Shown here piece by piece: positions 39,176 to 42,214 of a stretch of DNA of 42,214 bases (position 1 is its first letter; the number at the start of each line of letters is the position of its first letter). The notes beneath the pieces were generated by a model. That model did not search any database. It was not told where the DNA came from and saw only the letters and a list, made by a program, of their open reading frames with translations. This DNA is from an uncultured Prevotellaceae bacterium (GTDB lineage: Bacteria > Bacteroidota > Bacteroidia > Bacteroidales > Bacteroidaceae), in assembly GCA_947168045.1 (NCBI GenBank), contig CAMVKN010000028.1:1-42214 (forward strand). The letters run 5' to 3'. A program made the translations under genes and the position numbers.

Positions 39176-40648
39176 TTACTGAGTTCTAAGCTCTGCAAAC
39201 AAATCGTCCAACGCAACAGACTGATTAACAATGCTGGCGTGTTCCCCTCGGGCAACGCCCATCGTCGTAATTATCACCAACTGAATGCTATGCGTCTTGT
39301 TGTGCATCTTGCTTGCAGCAAAAGCCTCTATCTTATTCAGGAAATCTTCTTCGTCGTTTTTCGTTATGGCGTATTTGCCACCCGTGAACTTCATCTCACA
39401 GAGATAGTCCGTCCTGTCTGCCTTACTTTCCAGCAGCAAGTCAATCTGAGCACCCCTTCCGTCGGGACTTTTCCCGCTCCAACAATAATTCCGGTTGATG
39501 GAGGCAATACGCAGGGTGTCTTGGATTTGGGGTAAGTGTTCTATACAAAGTAGTTCAAATGTATCTCCTGCCCACGTGTAGAAAGTGGGAGTGCCGTGAA
39601 TGGAATTCCAAATTCCCTTCTTCGCTTGTTTGCCTTGTATGAAGCGCAAATAGAATAGTGAAAAGAAGTCAATCAACTGATAGACCGTCTCCACACGTTC
39701 CTTGCCATAGCGTGGATATGCCCTGATGATGCCTGACTCCATGAGGTTTTCAAGCAGCTTAGTCAGCGTTCCTCCTGTCTTGACATCTATGGCTGTGCTA
39801 ATCTCTTTCTGGGTCATGCCATAAAACTGACTTCCCAGAACTTTGACTATATCCACATATCTCTCCTTGCTGGCATATAGTCCTGCATACACATCAAGGA
39901 ATTCCTGATGTATTTTTTCGTCGGCAAAGAAAATACGGTCTATATTCTCTGTAATGGTCTGACTGTTGCGTAGCTTGTCAAGATAAAATGGGACACCTCC
40001 CAATGCCATGTAGCAGATACACATCTCATATCGGGAAAGACGGAATCCGTTCCGTCGGTAATACATCTGACATTCGGCCAACGTGAAAGGGGCAAGCTTG
40101 ATGGTCTCAGTAAGTCGGCCGTGTAGACCTCCGTAGTCGCGTATCACATTGTCAAGCATCCAGCTCGTGGCAGAGCCGCACACCACCAGAATGATGTTTC
40201 TCTGACTGTCCGCCCACGAGTTCCAAAAATAGCCGAGTTCCGAAATCATCTCGGACGACTGAGGTCCAGCCAACCAGGGCAACTCATCAATAAGGATGAC
40301 CTTCCGACGGGAGCGTATTCCTTCAAGCTGTCTTCGCAGAAGCAGGAAGGCTTCACGCCAGCATGTAGGTTTTTTGGTCGTAGCGGCATCCAATCCTGAC
40401 AATATCAATGAATCGTAGAAATGATCCAGTTGCAGTTTACGGTATGTCTCGTAATTCTTGTCTCCGTCCTTTACGTATGTTCCGACGGCAGAAAAGACAA
40501 TCTTACTGCCATACACTTCACTGACAAGATATGACTTGCCTATGCGTCTGCGCCCATAGATGGCGACAAACTCGGACTTCTTAGACTTGTACAAACGTTC
40601 GAGCGTGGATATTTCCACTTCTCTGCCTATGATATTGGGGTACTTCAT
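39176..40648 (-). CDS. AAA-type ATPase with C-terminal DUF234 nuclease-like domain
   Basis: A 490-residue protein. Walker A GRRRIGKS (residues 32-39), Walker B VILIDELPWL (117-126), a sensor-like VVCGSATSW, then a winged-helix region (MTQKEISTAIDVKTGGTLTKLLENLMESGIIR) and a C-terminal PD-(D/E)XK-like segment GAQIDLLLESKADRTDYLCEMKF (Asp, then E-x-K). This is the archaeal-type ATPase family with DUF234, common in Bacteroidetes as isolated, horizontally moved genes. Base composition is more AT-rich than its neighbours. Its role is unknown; DNA binding or defence has been proposed only from domain content. The promoter box is at 40672-40679. Confidence 0.85.
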   Translation of the reverse strand: MKYPNIIGREVEISTLERLYKSKKSEFVAIYGRRRIGKSYLVSEVYGSKIVFSAVGTYVKDGDKNYETYRKLQLDHFYDSLILSGLDAATTKKPTCWREAFLLLRRQLEGIRSRRKVILIDELPWLAGPQSSEMISELGYFWNSWADSQRNIILVVCGSATSWMLDNVIRDYGGLHGRLTETIKLAPFTLAECQMYYRRNGFRLSRYEMCICYMALGGVPFYLDKLRNSQTITENIDRIFFADEKIHQEFLDVYAGLYASKERYVDIVKVLGSQFYGMTQKEISTAIDVKTGGTLTKLLENLMESGIIRAYPRYGKERVETVYQLIDFFSLFYLRFIQGKQAKKGIWNSIHGTPTFYTWAGDTFELLCIEHLPQIQDTLRIASINRNYCWSGKSPDGRGAQIDLLLESKADRTDYLCEMKFTGGKYAITKNDEEDFLNKIEAFAASKMHNKTHSIQLVIITTMGVARGEHASIVNQSVALDDLFAELRTQ

Positions 40649-40671
40649 GCGGAACTGTTTTTATTGCTCTG

Positions 40672-40679
40672 CAAAAGTA
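40672..40679 (-). promoter_or_regulatory. Promoter -7 box TACTTTTG of the ATPase gene
   Basis: Minus-strand TACTTTTG fits TAnnTTTG, 23 bases before the ATG at 40648. Confidence 0.65.
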
Positions 40680-40711
40680 CAATTTTTATTTTAGACTCGT
40701 GTATCTTTTGC

Positions 40712-40762
40712 TTAAAAATCAGCGAAAACGAGAAAATAATTTTTGTTTTCGCTGATTTTTAA
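40712..40762. repeat. 18-bp perfect inverted repeat upstream of the ATPase promoter
   Basis: TTAAAAATCAGCGAAAAC (40712-40729) and its exact complement (40745-40762) with a 15-base AT-rich loop. It lies about 33-83 bases upstream of the -7 box, a position suitable for an operator; it could also be a remnant insertion end. Confidence 0.7.
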
Positions 40763-40825
40763 ACATGGAATCTACTCAAAATGGAAATGATAGTCACCCT
40801 TGTCCGGCTCATCTATAACGATGTT

Positions 40826-40874
40826 ACCTCAACTGAAAAAGATTGTCAGCCTGACAACCTTTTTCAGTTGAGGT
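40826..40874. repeat. Long hairpin, 16-bp stem plus inner stem
   Basis: ACCTCAACTGAAAAAG (40826-40841) pairs with CTTTTTCAGTTGAGGT (40859-40874), continued after one mismatch by TTGTCA/TGACAA. No U-tract follows on either strand. Confidence 0.75.
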
Positions 40875-40876
40875 CA

Positions 40877-40939
40877 AGGTGCAAGTAGTGCAACATATTT
40901 CGGAGTTAAAAAAGGCTTCAGGTGCAAGTAGTGCAACAT
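40877..40939 (+). repeat. Two direct repeats AGGTGCAAGTAGTGCAACAT
   Basis: Identical 20-mers at 40877-40896 and 40920-40939, 43 bases apart. Each contains a relaxed inverted pair GTGCA..TGCA and resembles the units at 1-98. Confidence 0.7.
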
Positions 40940-40952
40940 GTTTTTGGATTAT

Positions 40953-40985
40953 AAAAAAAGGCTGCACCTATGTGTGGGTGCAGCC
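40953..40985 (-). terminator. Intrinsic terminator of the GGGtGRT operon
   Basis: On the minus strand GGCTGCACC pairs with GGTGCAGCC (40977-40985 with 40960-40968), followed by TTTTTTT, 45 bases after the stop at 41031. Confidence 0.88.
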
Positions 40986-41030
40986 ATGAGTAGGGTAGGG
41001 ATGTGCCACCTCAACGGGTGGCGTTACTGT

Positions 41031-42044
41031 TTACTTCTTGTTCAGGGCCAGGTCAATCTCGACGGCGATGCTGACAGTAGCACCCACCATGGGGTTGTTA
41101 CCGATGCCGAGGAAGCCCATCATCTCAACGTGAGCAGGCACTGAGCTGGAGCCAGCGAACTGTGCGTCGCTGTGCATGCGGCCCAGCGTGTCGGTCATGC
41201 CATAGCTGGCGGGACCAGCTGCCATGTTGTCGGGGTGCAGGGTACGGCCCGTGCCACCACCTGATGCCACTGAGAAGTAGGGCTTGCCAGCCAGCACACG
41301 CTCCTTCTTGTAGGTGCCAGCCACGGGGTGCTGGAAACGGGTGGGGTTGGTCGAGTTGCCGGTGATGCTGACGTCGACATTCTCCTTCCACAGGATGGCC
41401 ACGCCTTCGCGCACGTCGTCGGCACCGTAGCACTTCACCTTGGCACGGGGACCGTCGCTGTAGGGCACTTCCTTCACCACCTTCACCTCGCCGGTGTAGT
41501 AGTCGAACTGTGTCTGCACGTAGGTGAAGCCATTGATGCGACTGATGATCATGGCAGCGTCCTTGCCCAGGCCGTTGAGGATGACGCGGAGGGGCTTCTT
41601 GCGCACCTTGTTTGCCTTTTCGGCAATCTTGATGGCACCCTCAGCAGCGGCGAAGCTCTCGTGACCAGCCAGGAAGGCGAAGCACTCAGTCTCCTCGCGC
41701 AGCAGACGTGCGGCCAGGTTGCCATGGCCCAGACCCACCTTTCGGTCGTCGGCCACGCTACCGGGGATGCAGAACGACTGCAGACCGATGCCGATGGCCT
41801 CGGCAGCCTCGGCTGCGTTCTTCACGCCACGCTTGATGGCGATGGCAGCACCACACACATAGGCCCACTTGGCGTTCTCGAAGCAGATGCGCTGTGTCTC
41901 CTCGCACATCAGGTAGGGATCGACGCCAGCCTTCTCGCAAATCTCGTTAGCCTCTTCAATGCTATTGATTCCGTTCTCTTTCAGAGCGGCCAGCACCTGG
42001 TTGATGCGACGCTCATAGCTTTCGAATGATACTTTTCTAATCAT
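41031..42044 (-). CDS. GGGtGRT family protein
   Basis: A 337-residue protein named for its conserved motif SGGGTGRTLHPDN, here complete; further conserved stretches are NEICEKAGVDPYLMCEETQRICFENAKWAYVCGAAIAIK and EVPYSDGPRAKVKCYGADDVREGVAILWKE. Several Cys (CEKAG, MCEE, RICFE, YVCG) could bind a metal or cluster. There is no signal peptide. The family has no established function; its constant partner is a NifU/IscU-like Fe-S scaffold, and the end of such a gene lies 15 bases upstream here. A strong AAGGAGG ribosome-binding site, unusual in this phylum, sits between the two, which suggests high expression. Confidence 0.9.
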   Translation of the reverse strand: MIRKVSFESYERRINQVLAALKENGINSIEEANEICEKAGVDPYLMCEETQRICFENAKWAYVCGAAIAIKRGVKNAAEAAEAIGIGLQSFCIPGSVADDRKVGLGHGNLAARLLREETECFAFLAGHESFAAAEGAIKIAEKANKVRKKPLRVILNGLGKDAAMIISRINGFTYVQTQFDYYTGEVKVVKEVPYSDGPRAKVKCYGADDVREGVAILWKENVDVSITGNSTNPTRFQHPVAGTYKKERVLAGKPYFSVASGGGTGRTLHPDNMAAGPASYGMTDTLGRMHSDAQFAGSSSVPAHVEMMGFLGIGNNPMVGATVSIAVEIDLALNKK

Positions 42045-42059
42045 ATCTTGTTTCCTCCT

Positions 42060-42214
42060 TTACTCTTTGCGTGGGTCAATAGCCTTAACGATTCCCTGCT
42101 CGGCGGTGGTGCGGCCATAGCTGCCGGTGAACTTCTTCACAGCCTCGTTGGCGTCCATGCCGCCCTTGATGGCCTCCATCATCTTGCCTAAGTGTACATA
42201 CTCGTAACCGCAGA
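42060..42214 (-). CDS. Partial Fe-S cluster assembly scaffold-like protein (C-terminal part)
   Basis: Only the last 51 residues are inside the window; the gene continues past its right edge. They read CGYEYVHLGKMMEAIKGGMD, then ANEAVKKFTGSYGRTTAEQGIVKAIDPRKE and a TAA stop at 42060. Position directly before a GGGtGRT gene is typical for the NifU-like scaffold partner of that family. The Cys at the start of the visible part could be one of its cluster ligands. The call rests mostly on context. Confidence 0.6.
   Translation of the reverse strand, partial: CGYEYVHLGKMMEAIKGGMDANEAVKKFTGSYGRTTAEQGIVKAIDPRKE

Larger units (their letters stand above)
40649..41030. other. Hairpin-rich spacer between the ATPase and GGGtGRT genes
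   Basis: 382 bases with no gene. In order: the -7 box of the ATPase gene (40672-40679), an 18-bp inverted repeat (40712-40729 / 40745-40762), a long hairpin (40826-40874), two direct repeats of AGGTGCAAGTAGTGCAACAT (40877 and 40920), and the terminator of the GGGtGRT gene (40953-40985). Both genes read leftward, so this is the 5' region of the ATPase gene and the 3' region of the GGGtGRT operon. Confidence 0.8.

Overview
The window looks like chromosomal DNA of a Bacteroidales bacterium, most likely of the Prevotellaceae (Prevotella/Segatella type). The evidence is: promoter -7 boxes of the form TAnnTTTG in front of many genes, an ECF sigma/anti-sigma/TonB-receptor set, GLPGLI proteins, a TonB-linked M56 remnant, a PorW/SprE-type lipoprotein of the type IX secretion system, Kdo synthesis genes, and the L28-L33-DUF4295 gene order. 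No rRNA, tRNA, CRISPR array or intact transposon was recognised. The species assignment is inference.

Region by region: 0.36-4.6 kb is an ECF sigma factor, a short anti-sigma factor and a large TonB-dependent outer-membrane receptor, tightly coupled. 4.7-8.3 kb is a degraded zone: a GLPGLI gene fused by deletion to an M56 (BlaR1-like) remnant, an intact GLPGLI gene, a MazEF-like toxin-antitoxin pair, and a truncated receptor N-terminus. 8.3-11.6 kb is a cluster of accessory genes: a PD-(D/E)XK nuclease-like protein, an endonuclease/exonuclease/phosphatase protein, an agmatine-deiminase-family protein with a C-terminal extension, and a protein with an alkyladenine-glycosylase-like motif order. 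It is closed by a chimeric pseudogene (11.8-12.3 kb). 12.4-14.9 kb is housekeeping translation (prfA; rpsF-rpsR-rplI). 15.1-21.8 kb holds a small membrane protein, the PorW-like lipoprotein, an M48 metallopeptidase, YigZ, DUF1015 and a VapBC-like pair. 21.9-30.1 kb has a large zinc metalloprotease, a big intergenic inverted-repeat element, a phospholipase D-type enzyme, and a giant membrane regulator whose phosphorelay residues are missing. 30.2-35.9 kb is conserved: kdsD, kdsA, map, DUF4491, tsaD, cinA/pncC, rpmB, rpmG, DUF4295. 35.9-39.1 kb has a FucP-type permease, an MGMT-family protein and an AGCS symporter. 39.2 kb to the end has an AAA/DUF234 ATPase, a hairpin-rich spacer, a GGGtGRT protein and the end of its Fe-S scaffold-like partner.

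The strongest non-gene signals are short repeats. (1) A GC-rich palindromic element (core CCCCTCC-n-GGAGGGG followed by GGGGGAGGC) occurs about nine times in 42 kb, repeatedly in frame inside genes (anti-sigma, receptor, truncated receptor, tsaD), and marks the breakpoint of a chimeric pseudogene. (2) Seven-base tandem arrays (CTAACTC or TCTCAAA type) lie just upstream of the -7 box of at least five promoters, always in the same orientation relative to transcription; others lie inside or at the ends of coding sequences. (3) An eight-base array (CGTnATnA) lies between yigZ and DUF1015 and recurs between kdsA and kdsD. (4) A 50 + 21 bp inverted repeat encloses nested palindromes between two convergent genes at 24.46-24.90 kb.
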